Shown in pieces: positions 27,799 to 38,822 of a DNA stretch of 64,000 nt. Where the stretch lies: positions 4,463,001-4,527,000 of the forward strand of contig NZ_CP046052.1 in assembly GCF_004802635.2 (NCBI RefSeq), written 5' to 3'. The DNA comes from Methylocystis heyeri (GTDB lineage: Bacteria; Pseudomonadota; Alphaproteobacteria; Rhizobiales; Beijerinckiaceae). Position 1 is the stretch's first letter. The number at the start of each line of letters is the position of its first letter. Under the pieces are notes generated by a model. The model saw only the letters and a list, made by a program, of their open reading frames with translations. It was not told where the DNA came from and ran no database searches. The translations under genes were made by a program, and so were the position numbers.

Positions 27799-28416
27799 GA
27801 TCATTCCTCCTGGGTCTCCATGTGGCAAGGACAGGCGACACTAAGGATCTTTCAGGCGCGGCAGCCGCTTTATCCAAGCGCTCTGGATGCGGCCTGTCAT
27901 TGCGTCATGTTACCCAATTCTAATGCCGCGGCAAGTGGCGGGCTCGGCCACATGCTGCAGGCTGCGCCCCTGGCTGAAGGCTGGTTTGTACAGCGCAAGA
28001 CCGATTTCGCCGGACACAAAGAGCGCGCCAAGGTTTGGGCGCCTGCGTTCTCCAAATTGCGCCGGGTCATGCGCTTTGCTTCGATAAACGAAATTATGCG
28101 GAAAGCATAAACCTCGGAAAAGACTTTCCTTTTCGATCTCCAGCCTCGTCGGCCCAGCGCCTAAGCGTGGATTTCACGCTGCGAAGTCCCTGGTCTTCCT
28201 GAGACTGCTTTATAATACGAGACTTTTTTCGCGCGCAGCTCTTCTCGCATCGAGACTTGGAAAATCGGAAGAAAAATAAGGATACGGGCAAGCTTAACAA
28301 GAGTTCATGCGGGACTATCTTGTCACGTCGGGCGGCTCGCGCCATATTCACGCCAAGGCTCGCGCCACGAGCTTCAACGCAGGGCGCGCGTTTTCTCGGC
28401 TGGATGAGAGGATCTC
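27799..28416. other. 618-bp gap before the Bax-inhibitor-1 gene
   Basis: No gene supported on either strand. The right part is AT-richer than the surroundings and holds a TATAAT hexamer (28211-28216) without a convincing -35 partner. Nothing else is recognised. Confidence 0.5.
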
Positions 28417-29178
28417 ATGTCCAATTTCGACCGCAACACGGCCTTCGGGGCGCATGTCGCCAGAAAAGCGACTGCGGAAATAGACCAGGGCCTGCGCGCC
28501 TATATGCTGGGCGTGTACAACTACATGACGCTCGGCCTCGGCGTCACCGGCCTGGTCGCGCTCGCAGCGCAGATGCTCTCCGTGACTCATAACGCCGCCG
28601 GCCGACTGGCGCTCACGCCCTTCGGTCAGCTCATCTACACGAGCCCGTTGCGCTGGGTCATCGTATTGGCGCCGCTGGCCTTCGTGTTCTTCATCAGCGC
28701 GCGCGCCAACTCGATGTCGGCGGCGACGGCCCGCACCCTGTTCCTGACCTTCGCGGCCCTCATCGGGCTTTCGATGTCGTTCCTGCTGATGGTTTACACC
28801 GGCGCCTCCGTCGCGCGGGTGTTCTTCATCACCGCGGCGGCCTTCGGCGGCCTCAGCCTCTACGGCTACACCACCAACCGCGACCTTTCCCCGGTCGGCT
28901 CCTTCCTCATCATGGGCGTGTGGGGCCTGGTGATCGCCGGCGTGGTGAACATCTTCCTGCACAGCTCGAGCCTGCAGTTCGGTCTGTCGATCCTGTCGGT
29001 GCTGATCTTCTCCGGGTTGACCGCCTGGGACACTCAGTCCATCAAGGACCAGTATTACGCCGGCGACGGCTACGAGCTCGCCCAGAAGAAGAGCATCTTC
29101 GGCGCGCTGCAGCTCTATTTGGATTTCATCAACATGTTCCAGTCGCTGCTCTATCTGTTCGGCGACAGAAACGACTGA
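28417..29178 (+). CDS. Bax inhibitor-1 / YccA family membrane protein
   Basis: A 253-residue integral membrane protein with about seven transmembrane helices, of the BI-1 (TMBIM) family. The C-terminal family signature region FSGLTAWDTQSIKDQYYAGD with paired acidic residues is clear; in characterised relatives these form a pH-sensing calcium leak pathway. Other bacterial members interact with FtsH (YccA). A strong terminator follows 20 nt after the stop. Confidence 0.92.
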   Translation: MSNFDRNTAFGAHVARKATAEIDQGLRAYMLGVYNYMTLGLGVTGLVALAAQMLSVTHNAAGRLALTPFGQLIYTSPLRWVIVLAPLAFVFFISARANSMSAATARTLFLTFAALIGLSMSFLLMVYTGASVARVFFITAAAFGGLSLYGYTTNRDLSPVGSFLIMGVWGLVIAGVVNIFLHSSSLQFGLSILSVLIFSGLTAWDTQSIKDQYYAGDGYELAQKKSIFGALQLYLDFINMFQSLLYLFGDRND

Positions 29179-29201
29179 CGGCCCTCGAGCCTGAAGTTTC
29201 G

Positions 29202-29231
29202 AAGGCCCCGCCGGCGCGCGGGGCCTTTTTT
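29202..29231 (+). terminator. Intrinsic terminator after BI-1 gene
   Basis: Perfect 10-bp arms AAGGCCCCGC / GCGGGGCCTT with a 6-nt loop and a T run. It lies at the convergent end with the DUF2794 gene. Confidence 0.85.
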
Positions 29232-29698
29232 CACTCTGCGCCGACCACGCGGAGATTGCGGTTGAGCACGCCGACGACGCGTGCGAGATCATGGCCCCTG
29301 CGCAGGATGAGCCCGCTGGCGTCGATCACGCAGTAGGCTCCCTGGCGTCTCGCCAGGGCGGGATTTTTCTCGATCCGATAAAGGGGAGTTTCGCAGCTTC
29401 GGCGAAAGATCGAAAAAACCGCTTTCGATGCGGTGAAGTCCAGTGCGTAATCGCGCCAGTCGCCATTCGCCACCCTCGGCCCGTAGAGATCGAAGATGAT
29501 GCGCAATTCGCTCCGGTCGAAGGCGACGACCGGCGAAGCGTCCCGCGAAGCAGAGGGAACCGGGGGCTTTTCCCGCCATCCTGCGGCCATCCCCGCAACG
29601 AGCGTGAGATGGGCCGCAGCGCCGCGCTGTTGATCCGGTTCGCCGTCGCTCATGCGCCGTCCTCCGAAAGAGGCGTTGGATATGTTGGTTATCGCCAT
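29231..29698 (-). CDS. DUF2794 family protein
   Basis: A 155-residue protein of unknown function restricted to alphaproteobacteria. The domain (about 55-150) shows the family landmarks VAFDRSELRIIFDLYG, GDWRDYALDF, FSIFRR, PLYRIEKNP and ILRRGHDL. The N-terminal 50 residues are low-complexity. ATG 29698 has GGGAG 9 nt upstream and is preferred; 29725 and 29653 are in-frame alternatives. No operon partner. Confidence 0.85.
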   Translation of the reverse strand: MAITNISNASFGGRRMSDGEPDQQRGAAAHLTLVAGMAAGWREKPPVPSASRDASPVVAFDRSELRIIFDLYGPRVANGDWRDYALDFTASKAVFSIFRRSCETPLYRIEKNPALARRQGAYCVIDASGLILRRGHDLARVVGVLNRNLRVVGAE

Positions 29699-30006
29699 GT
29701 TCGCTTGCTCCCGAGGGAAGGGCAAGCGCCAGATGACATAATTGCGACTGTTTCGCTCACAGTCGAGCCGAAAAAGATTTCACGATTTGGTCGAAGTTGG
29801 GCCACTTGCAGGCCAAGAGCCGCGCCCAATATCCCAACTATTGCCTCGACCGGCCGAGGCGCGCTTTTCCGGTTATCGTCAGCCCCCCAGCCCCCCGGAA
29901 GGGCGTGCGATCTGAACGCCGGTGCGTACGTGGCGATGGGCGAGCCGGCGGGTGGCGTTCCTTCCGCCGGCTCGTCTTGCGCCGCCGCGCCAGGCTCCTG
30001 TCCAAT

Positions 30007-30034
30007 CTTGCAATTCCCTCCTCACCGCCGATAT
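30007..30034 (+). promoter_or_regulatory. Sigma-32-like promoter candidate for htpG
   Basis: CTTGCA (30007-30012), a 14-nt spacer and GCCGATAT (30027-30034) compare with CTTGAA-N13-15-CCCCATNT. It is 254 nt upstream of htpG with repeat R3 between. The -10 has two mismatches. Confidence 0.4.
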
Positions 30035-30075
30035 GAGGTGCTGGCCGATAGGGCGTTGCGCGAGCGAGCCCGCGG

Positions 30076-30193
30076 CTAGAGCGAAATCCGAAAAAGTTGG
30101 TAGACTTTTTCGATGAGATTTTGCTCAAGCTTCTCGAATCTGGAGCGGTTTCTTATCGACCAGACGATTCCGTCCGGTCGGAAAGCGCTCTAG
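30076..30193 (+). repeat. Palindromic repeat R3, long copy
   Basis: An element whose ends are exact inverted octamers, CTAGAGCG and CGCTCTAG, with internal stem-loops (GAAAAAGT...ACTTTTTC and GACCAGACGATTCCGTCCGGTC-like). Architecture resembles 55685-55800: two palindromic modules with TTTCTTATCG between them. Confidence 0.6.
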
Positions 30194-30287
30194 TCGCGGC
30201 TCGCGTATCGGCGCGAGCGCACGACGCCCCCGAGGCCGCAGTCCAGCAGCCGCGCCTTTTGATCCGAATGTTTTGGAGCGACAGAAA

Positions 30288-32192
30288 GTGACCGACGCTT
30301 ACGTCAATCTCGACTCGAACACGCATGCAACCAGCCACGGCTTCACCGCCGACGTCGCGCGTCTGCTTCAGTTGATGGCGCATTCCGTCTATTCCGAGCG
30401 CGAGGTGTTCCTGCGCGAGCTGGTCTCCAATGCGGCCGACGCCAGCGAAAAGCTTCGTTACGAAGCGCTGTCCGACGAAGCTCTCGCCGCCCAGGCGGGA
30501 GCCCCTCTCGTCACGATCTCGCTGGACAAGGACAAGAAGACTCTGACCGTCGCCGACAACGGGATCGGCATGAACCGCGAAGAACTCGTCTCGGCGCTCG
30601 GCACGATCGCAAATTCGGGAACGCGGGCTTTTCTCGACAAGATCAACGCCGACGGCGGCGGGGATAAAGGTCAGAGCCTGATCGGACAGTTCGGCGTCGG
30701 CTTCTATTCGGTGTTCATGGTCGCGGACCGGGTCGAGGTGGCCACCCGCCGCGCCGGGTCTCAGGAAGCCTGGTTGTGGACCTCCGAAGGGAAAGGCTCC
30801 TATCAAATCGCCCCGGCGCAGGCGGAGGAAGCCCCCGCCGCCGGCACGCGCGTGACGCTTCACCTCAATGCCGAGAGCGAAGAATTCCTCGACGCCTGGC
30901 GGATCGAGCAGGCCCTGCGCGAACATTCCGGCGCGCTCGCCATTCCGATCGAGATCGCAGGCGCGCCCGGCGAGGAGCCGCGCCGGATCAGCGACGGCGC
31001 CGCCTTGTGGGCCAAGCCCAAATCCGAAATATCGAATGAGGAATACGCCGACTTTTATCGGCAGCTCGGCGGCCAGTTCGACGAACCGGCGCTGACCGTG
31101 CATTGGCGGGCCGAGGGGCGCACCGAATATACGGTTCTCGCCTTCATACCCGGCTCCCGTCCGCTGGACCTGTTCGATCCGCTGCGCAAAGCTAAGAGCA
31201 AGCTCTATGTGCGCCGCGTGCTGATCTCCAGGGAGATACAATTGCTGCCGGCATGGCTGCGCTTCGTGCGGCTGGTGGTCGACAGCTCCGACATTCCGCT
31301 CAATGTCTCTCGCGAAATGGTGCAGCAGAGCCCGGTCGTGGCCCAGATCGGCAAGGCGATCGCCTCGCGCATCGTGCAGGAGCTCGGCAAGCTCGCCGAG
31401 GCGGAGCCGGAAAAATTCGCCGGCCTCTGGGAAAACTTCGGGGCCGTGATCAAGGAAGGGCTGCACGAGGATCCGCAGCGCCGCGACGACATCTTCAAGC
31501 TCGCCCGCTTCGCCTCTACCCGCGCGAGCGAGAAGACCCGTACGCTGAAAGACTATGTCGCGGACCTCAGGGAGAACCAGACCGCGATCTATTATCTCGT
31601 CGGCGACGACCGCAAACGGCTCGCGCATAGTCCCCAGATCGAGGAATTTTCCGCGCGAGGAGTTGAGGTTCTGCTTCTCGACGACGCGGTCGACGCTTTC
31701 TGGGTGACGAGCTGCGTCGGCTATGAGGGCAAACCCTTCAAATCGGTCACTCAAGGGGCGGCCGACCTTTCGCTGGTGCCCTTGAAGGAGGGCGAAGCGG
31801 AACAATCGGCTGGCGATGCGAGCGCCGAGGTCGCGGCTCTCGCGACCAGGATGAAGGAAGCGCTGAAGGAGCATGTCGACGACGTGCGCGTCTCGACGAG
31901 ACTGCGTGAGAGCGCAGTCTGCCTGATCGCTCCCGAACATGGCCTCGATCGCCAGCTCGCGCGATTGCTGGCCGAGCACGGACAGGCCGGCGCGCTGGGC
32001 AAGCCGGTGCTGGAGATAAATCCGCGCCATCCCGCGATCACGGTCCTGGCGCAGGCGGCCCCTGGGGCCGAGGTCGAAGACGGCAGCTTCATGCTGCTCG
32101 ATCTCGCACGAATCGCCGATGGCGAGCCTCCGGTCGACGCCAATGCTTTCGCCCGGCGCCTGAGCGCGCGCCTCGCCAAAGGCGCCGCCTGA
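30288..32192 (+). CDS. htpG: Molecular chaperone HtpG (Hsp90)
   Basis: Bacterial Hsp90, a 634-residue ATP-dependent dimeric chaperone. The N-terminal GHKL ATPase domain shows LRELVSNAADA, DNGIGMN and the GQFGVGFYS motif; the middle domain includes the LYVRRVLI segment and RLVVDSSDIPLNVSRE; the C-terminal dimerisation domain follows. GTG 30288 is chosen with GGAG 9 nt upstream; TTG 30273 is in frame but lacks a binding site. prmC starts 32 nt after the stop. Confidence 0.96.
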   Translation: MTDAYVNLDSNTHATSHGFTADVARLLQLMAHSVYSEREVFLRELVSNAADASEKLRYEALSDEALAAQAGAPLVTISLDKDKKTLTVADNGIGMNREELVSALGTIANSGTRAFLDKINADGGGDKGQSLIGQFGVGFYSVFMVADRVEVATRRAGSQEAWLWTSEGKGSYQIAPAQAEEAPAAGTRVTLHLNAESEEFLDAWRIEQALREHSGALAIPIEIAGAPGEEPRRISDGAALWAKPKSEISNEEYADFYRQLGGQFDEPALTVHWRAEGRTEYTVLAFIPGSRPLDLFDPLRKAKSKLYVRRVLISREIQLLPAWLRFVRLVVDSSDIPLNVSREMVQQSPVVAQIGKAIASRIVQELGKLAEAEPEKFAGLWENFGAVIKEGLHEDPQRRDDIFKLARFASTRASEKTRTLKDYVADLRENQTAIYYLVGDDRKRLAHSPQIEEFSARGVEVLLLDDAVDAFWVTSCVGYEGKPFKSVTQGAADLSLVPLKEGEAEQSAGDASAEVAALATRMKEALKEHVDDVRVSTRLRESAVCLIAPEHGLDRQLARLLAEHGQAGALGKPVLEINPRHPAITVLAQAAPGAEVEDGSFMLLDLARIADGEPPVDANAFARRLSARLAKGAA

Positions 32193-32224
32193 TCGTGGCC
32201 AAGGGCGCGTCTGGAGAACCGAAG

Positions 32225-33112
32225 ATGACCGGCGGCGCCGTTCCGATAGTGACCGGCGGCGTCAGCCGCGCCGGGGCTCTCGAGGCCGTCGCCCGGCGGC
32301 TGAGCTCGAGCGGCGTCGAAGAGGCGCGCTTCGATGCCCGAACGCTGCTTCTGGCGGCGGCGGGGATCGGTCCTACGGAGCTGGTGCTGAACCCGGACGC
32401 GCCGCTTGGCGAGGACGCCGCTCGCCTCCTGAGCGCCTATGCGGCGAGACGGGCGGGGCGGGAGCCCGTCTCCCGCATCCTGGCGACGCGCGGGTTCTGG
32501 ACCCTCGATCTTCAGGTCGCGCCTTTGGTGCTCGATCCAAGGGCGGATACGGAGACGCTCGTGGAATTATCCTTGAGTCTTCTCTCCGGCAGGCGCCATG
32601 AGCCGTTGAGGCTGCTCGATCTCGGCTCGGGCTCGGGCGCCATAATCTGCGCTCTGCTGAGCGAGCTGCCGCAGGCTTACGGTGTGGCGGTGGATCTCTC
32701 CCCCGCCGCCTGTGCGCTGACCCAAGCCAATCTCGCGCAATGCGGCCACGCCCATCGCGCGAGCGTGGTTCGGGGTCGCTGGGCCGACGCGATCGGCTCT
32801 CGATTCGATCTCGTCGTCTCGAATCCCCCCTATATAAAAAGCGAGGACATCGGCGGCCTCGACCCCGAGGTTCGCTTGCACGATCCGGCGCTTGCGCTCG
32901 ACGGCGGGGCCGACGGACTCGAATGCTACAGGGAAATCATCGGGAGCCTGGGCCGAATTGTGGTTCCCGGAGGATTGGGACTCGTGGAGGCGGGCGCCGG
33001 ACAGGCGCAAAGCATTCGCGTTCTCTTTGCAGGAGCGGGCCTCGGGGTCGTGGCGACGGCCCGTGACGCCGGAGGCCATGAGCGTGCCGTCGCCGCAAGG
33101 TTGGATGCGTGA
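32225..33112 (+). CDS. prmC: Release factor glutamine methyltransferase PrmC (HemK)
   Basis: PrmC methylates the glutamine of the GGQ motif in release factors 1 and 2. The 295-residue protein has a helical N-terminal domain, a SAM-binding motif (LLDLGSGSGAI, about 140-150) and the catalytic NPPY motif (VVSNPPYIKSED). ATG 32225 has GGAG 8 nt upstream; the GTG at 32195 would add ten residues. It is probably co-transcribed with htpG, an unusual partner. Confidence 0.93.
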   Translation: MTGGAVPIVTGGVSRAGALEAVARRLSSSGVEEARFDARTLLLAAAGIGPTELVLNPDAPLGEDAARLLSAYAARRAGREPVSRILATRGFWTLDLQVAPLVLDPRADTETLVELSLSLLSGRRHEPLRLLDLGSGSGAIICALLSELPQAYGVAVDLSPAACALTQANLAQCGHAHRASVVRGRWADAIGSRFDLVVSNPPYIKSEDIGGLDPEVRLHDPALALDGGADGLECYREIIGSLGRIVVPGGLGLVEAGAGQAQSIRVLFAGAGLGVVATARDAGGHERAVAARLDA

Positions 33113-33725
33113 TAAATTAGCTACAGTTTGAGTTTTTTGTGCTTTGCTGATGCGATGGTCTTGGCGAGTCGGCGCCCGTCTTATATATAGGAGTCGATAA
33201 ACGAGTTTTGATGATGCTGGGCGTGATGATCCGCCAGCGCTCCTTGCCGGGAATATTTTCAGCAGCCGCCGTCGGCGCTGAGAAGCCGTAAGGATAGGAC
33301 GGGCGCAGCGATTTGCGCCGACCCAATCACCTTGCATCGTCCCGCAACCGGCCTGATCGCGGCTTTAGCTAAAAAGCCCGGAGTTCGGAGCGTTTTGAAG
33401 AATTGTCGGAGCTTGCCGCTCAACTCTGATCTGGAGCCGCCTACGTTCTTGGATCGAGAACGGAAACGGCGCGGAGAGAGTGCTGCTTCTTCGATGGCAT
33501 GGGGTCGGCGAAGCCACTGCGAAACGGAAGAGACCGCTTCAAGAAAAACAACAACCGAGCAGTTCTGCAGGTTCCAGGACGGCGGTCGCGGGGCTCACAG
33601 GAAAGCCTCCGCCAGAAAGAGCGAATGCCACTCAAGTCAACCGCGCGCGGCGCGTCATCTATCACATCCATGCGGCGGCAGGCGCGAGCCCGGCGCCGCT
33701 CGAAGGGGATTATTGGGGATTGTCA
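33113..33725. other. 613-bp gap between prmC and the DUF4167 gene
   Basis: Holds a promoter candidate at 33161-33189 and then a long leader of over 500 nt before the DUF4167 start. Overlapping frames (33332-33805, 33480 onward) look like extension artefacts. A small GGCTTT/AAAAGCC stem lies near 33362-33380. No RNA family recognised. Confidence 0.5.
33161..33189 (+). promoter_or_regulatory. Sigma-70-like promoter candidate upstream of DUF4167 gene
   Basis: TTGGCG (33161-33166), 17-nt spacer and TATATA (33184-33189). The sequence around the -10 is unusually AT-rich for this genome. Confidence 0.4.
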
Positions 33726-34691
33726 ATGAGACCAGGACAAAACAAGAGGCTGCGCGGGCGCAATGGGGGAAGAAAAGTTCCCAATCCGCTGACGCGCTCC
33801 TTTGAATCGAACGGTCCGGACGTCAAGATTCGCGGCACCGCCCAGCATGTCGCCGAGAAATACCTGCAGCTCGCCCGCGACGCCCAATCCTCCGGCGATA
33901 TCGTCATGGCGGAAAACCTGCTGCAGCACGCCGAGCATTATTTTCGCCTGATTTCGGCCGCCCAGCAGCAGACCAACAATTACGGCCGGCAGTCCTTCGA
34001 GCCCGAGGAGGAGGTCGACGACGACGACGATTTCCTGGGCGTGCCGGATCGATTTGCGCCTCTGGCGGAACGTCTGCCGGCGCAACAGCCGAACTATCCG
34101 GCGCCGCAGCCCTATCAGGCGCCCCAGCCTCAGGTTCAGCCGCATTTCGCCGCGCCCCAACCACAGCCGCAGCCCTTTGAGGAACGGCCTTTCGGCGGGG
34201 AAATGCGACATGAGCGCCAGGGGGGACGGCAGCCCTTCGGCGGACGAAATCGGGGCAATCAGGGAGACCGCGGATTTGACCGCGGCCAGGATCGGGCCGC
34301 GCAAGCCGAGCGCAACAATTTGGACCGCAATAACGTCGACCGCGGTCAGGAGGCCCCCGAAGGGCGCTCCCAGCAGCCAGGTTTCGAGCGCGGGCGGGGC
34401 CGCTTCCAGCCTCGGCAGGAGCGTTACGAGCCTTCGGTCGCCGCGGAGCAGCCGGACATGACGGCGCCGGTGGGCCTGCCGGCCTTCATCACCGCGCCGC
34501 CGGCCATAAATGTGTCGCGTAGCGCCCCGGCGGTCGAAAATCCGCCGCCGCCCGCGCCCGAGCCGCGCGAGGAGGGCGCCGCCTATAATCTCGCTCCCCG
34601 CCGTCGGCGGCGACCGCGCGCCGCCGCTGCGGAGGCGGGCGGCGCCGTCGAGGAAGCGCCCGCCGCCGGCGAACTGCCGCTCGGCGACTGA
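33726..34691 (+). CDS. DUF4167 family protein
   Basis: A 321-residue protein. The N-terminal DUF4167 domain (about 1-80) is clear: MRPGQNKRLRGRN, NPLTRSFESNGPDVKIRGTA, HVAEKYLQLARDA and AENLLQHAEHYFRL. The remainder is a disordered region rich in Gln, Pro, Arg and Gly with an RGRGRF-like segment and a basic PRRRRRPRAA stretch near the end, which suggests RNA or nucleic-acid binding (inference). The family is restricted to alphaproteobacteria; function is unknown. ATG 33726 matches the family start; the frame is open 246 nt further upstream but without family resemblance. Confidence 0.88.
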   Translation: MRPGQNKRLRGRNGGRKVPNPLTRSFESNGPDVKIRGTAQHVAEKYLQLARDAQSSGDIVMAENLLQHAEHYFRLISAAQQQTNNYGRQSFEPEEEVDDDDDFLGVPDRFAPLAERLPAQQPNYPAPQPYQAPQPQVQPHFAAPQPQPQPFEERPFGGEMRHERQGGRQPFGGRNRGNQGDRGFDRGQDRAAQAERNNLDRNNVDRGQEAPEGRSQQPGFERGRGRFQPRQERYEPSVAAEQPDMTAPVGLPAFITAPPAINVSRSAPAVENPPPPAPEPREEGAAYNLAPRRRRRPRAAAAEAGGAVEEAPAAGELPLGD

Positions 34692-34791
34692 GCAACCTGA
34701 TCCGCGCCGGGCGCGAAGGCGCTCGGCGCGTGTCTACAGAGCGAATTTGCCTGACCTAAGCGCACACGCGCTGCTTTTGCGTGAGTGCGCT

Positions 34792-34986
34792 TTAAGACAT
34801 CTCGCGGGCCAGCGCGCGGGCCAGATCGCTGAGCCGGCGGATTTCCAGCTTGCAGATTTCGCGGGCTCGCCAGTCCCAATCGCGTGCGTAGGCGAGCCGC
34901 AGGCGCGCTCGCCAGCTTTCGATCTCGATCTGGAGGCGGCGGCTCCTCGTTCCGGTTTCAAATGAAATTATCCTGGCCTCGGTCAT
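34792..34986 (-). CDS. Small basic hypothetical protein
   Basis: A 64-residue ORF preceded by GGGAG at 9 nt. The composition is highly charged and amphipathic (IEIESWRARLRLAYARDW, REICKLEIRRLSDLARAL), consistent with a helical protein. No family is recognised. It sits alone between the DUF4167 gene and the MOSC gene. The evidence is the ribosome binding site and sensible composition only. Confidence 0.45.
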   Translation of the reverse strand: MTEARIISFETGTRSRRLQIEIESWRARLRLAYARDWDWRAREICKLEIRRLSDLARALAREMS

Positions 34987-35174
34987 GCGGGGCGTCTCCC
35001 ATATTGCCGGCAGCCTGATTGATAATCGCCAGGGGCGCCTGTTCGGCGCTCCGCAACGACGGGCTCATAGGCGCGTAAATATGGCGCTCTCCGAAATGAG
35101 CACCCGCCATCGTAAAAGCGCGGCGCCGGCTCGAAGGCCGCGCCGGAGCATTTTCCAGGCGGGCGTTTTCTGCA

Positions 35175-35927
35175 TCACAAAGCGCAGGCGTCGCCCTGGG
35201 AGATGCGTCCGCCTTCGATCACGCGGGCGTAGACGCCGCAGTCGACGTGGCCGAAATTCTTGCGCAGCGTCTGGACGACGTCCATGTCGCGCTTTCCCGT
35301 GCCGGGCTCGACGCCGGTCGCTGCGCAGCGATCCGTCATCTTGAGAATTTCCAGCCGGACTCCGCCTATGGCGACGGTCTTTCCGACCAGTTCCGTCTCC
35401 GCCCAAGGCTCCATGCCTTCGAGATAGATGTTGGCGCGGAACCGCAACGGATCCACTGTCCGGCCTTCCGCGGCGCTGATCGCGTCCACGCTGGCGAGGT
35501 TGAGCAAGGACACGAAGCCGGACTTCGAGTCGGTGAAGCGGAAGCCGTCGGGAGCTTCGAGCAGCTTCACCGGTCCGCGGATTTCCTCGCCCAGGAACTC
35601 CGTCATGAAGCGCTCGATAGCCGCGCGGCCTTCCGGCGAGCCCAGTTCGCCGCGAACGACGACCTCGCCGTGTTTCTTGATGGTCAACGCGCCCGAATGG
35701 GCTTCAAAGCGCGTGGAAAGGCCGGCGAGGGCGGCGTTTCGCATCAACATCAGGAATTTGATCTTGGGCTGGTGCTCCGGCCGGGCGGGATCGAAGCCGG
35801 AAGGGCCGTTCTCGAGCGCATATAGCCGATCCCCGGGAAAATAGCCGTCCGCCTCCAGTTCCGCAGATTCGATCGGTTCCGCCGAGAGGCCCTTCACGGG
35901 ATAGCGGTAGAGGCGTTTTATGCGCAT
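35175..35927 (-). CDS. MOSC domain protein
   Basis: A 250-residue protein with an N-terminal beta-barrel domain (MRIKRLYRYPVKGLSAEPIE) and a C-terminal MOSC domain (about 110-245) including RFRANIYLEG and the conserved Cys in DRCAATGVEPGTG. MOSC proteins (YiiM/YcbX/mARC group) bind the molybdenum cofactor and often reduce N-hydroxylated compounds. The exact substrate cannot be inferred here. It is divergent from clpB. Confidence 0.88.
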   Translation of the reverse strand: MRIKRLYRYPVKGLSAEPIESAELEADGYFPGDRLYALENGPSGFDPARPEHQPKIKFLMLMRNAALAGLSTRFEAHSGALTIKKHGEVVVRGELGSPEGRAAIERFMTEFLGEEIRGPVKLLEAPDGFRFTDSKSGFVSLLNLASVDAISAAEGRTVDPLRFRANIYLEGMEPWAETELVGKTVAIGGVRLEILKMTDRCAATGVEPGTGKRDMDVVQTLRKNFGHVDCGVYARVIEGGRISQGDACAL

Positions 35928-36038
35928 GGTTTCTCCGGCGAGGTTCGGAGGCCGATAATGAACCTCCAGAATATTTATTCCAAGAGCCTCGCGTGCAGGC
36001 GGGGCGGCGCCATATGCGCGGCGCTTTGCGGCGCCCCC

Positions 36039-36065
36039 TTTGAATTCGGAAAGCCGTTCCCATAT
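36039..36065 (+). promoter_or_regulatory. Sigma-32 (RpoH)-like promoter for clpB
   Basis: TTTGAA (36039-36044), 13-nt spacer and TCCCATAT (36058-36065), a close match to CTTGAA-N13-15-CCCCATNT, about 84 nt upstream of clpB. Confidence 0.6.
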
Positions 36066-36148
36066 CGCGCTTAAGGCCGCCGCAAGGGGCCATCATTTGA
36101 CGCGGGACGCGCCGGTCGAGGCGGTCCAAAGCTCGTGGGAGCCGTTTT

Positions 36149-38773
<2,625 letters not shown>

Positions 38774-38786
38774 TCGAACCGGCTTC

Positions 38787-38816
38787 GCGCCCTTCCCGTA
38801 AACAGCGGGAGGGCGC
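38787..38816. terminator. Hairpin between clpB and the convergent GGDEF-EAL gene
   Basis: GCGCCCTTCC pairs with GGAGGGCGC (one G-U pair) around a short loop. No T tract, so termination is uncertain. Confidence 0.4.
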
Positions 38817-38822
38817 CGGCCA

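Larger units (their letters stand above)
29699..30287. other. 589-bp gap upstream of htpG
   Basis: Holds a small hairpin CGACTGT/ACAGTCG (29745-29765), a sigma-32-like promoter candidate at 30007-30034, and a copy of repeat R3 at 30076-30193. No gene is supported. Confidence 0.6.

Noticed and set aside
33332-33805. 157-codon ORF before the DUF4167 gene
   Set aside because: Overlaps the conserved DUF4167 start, has no ribosome site or family resemblance.
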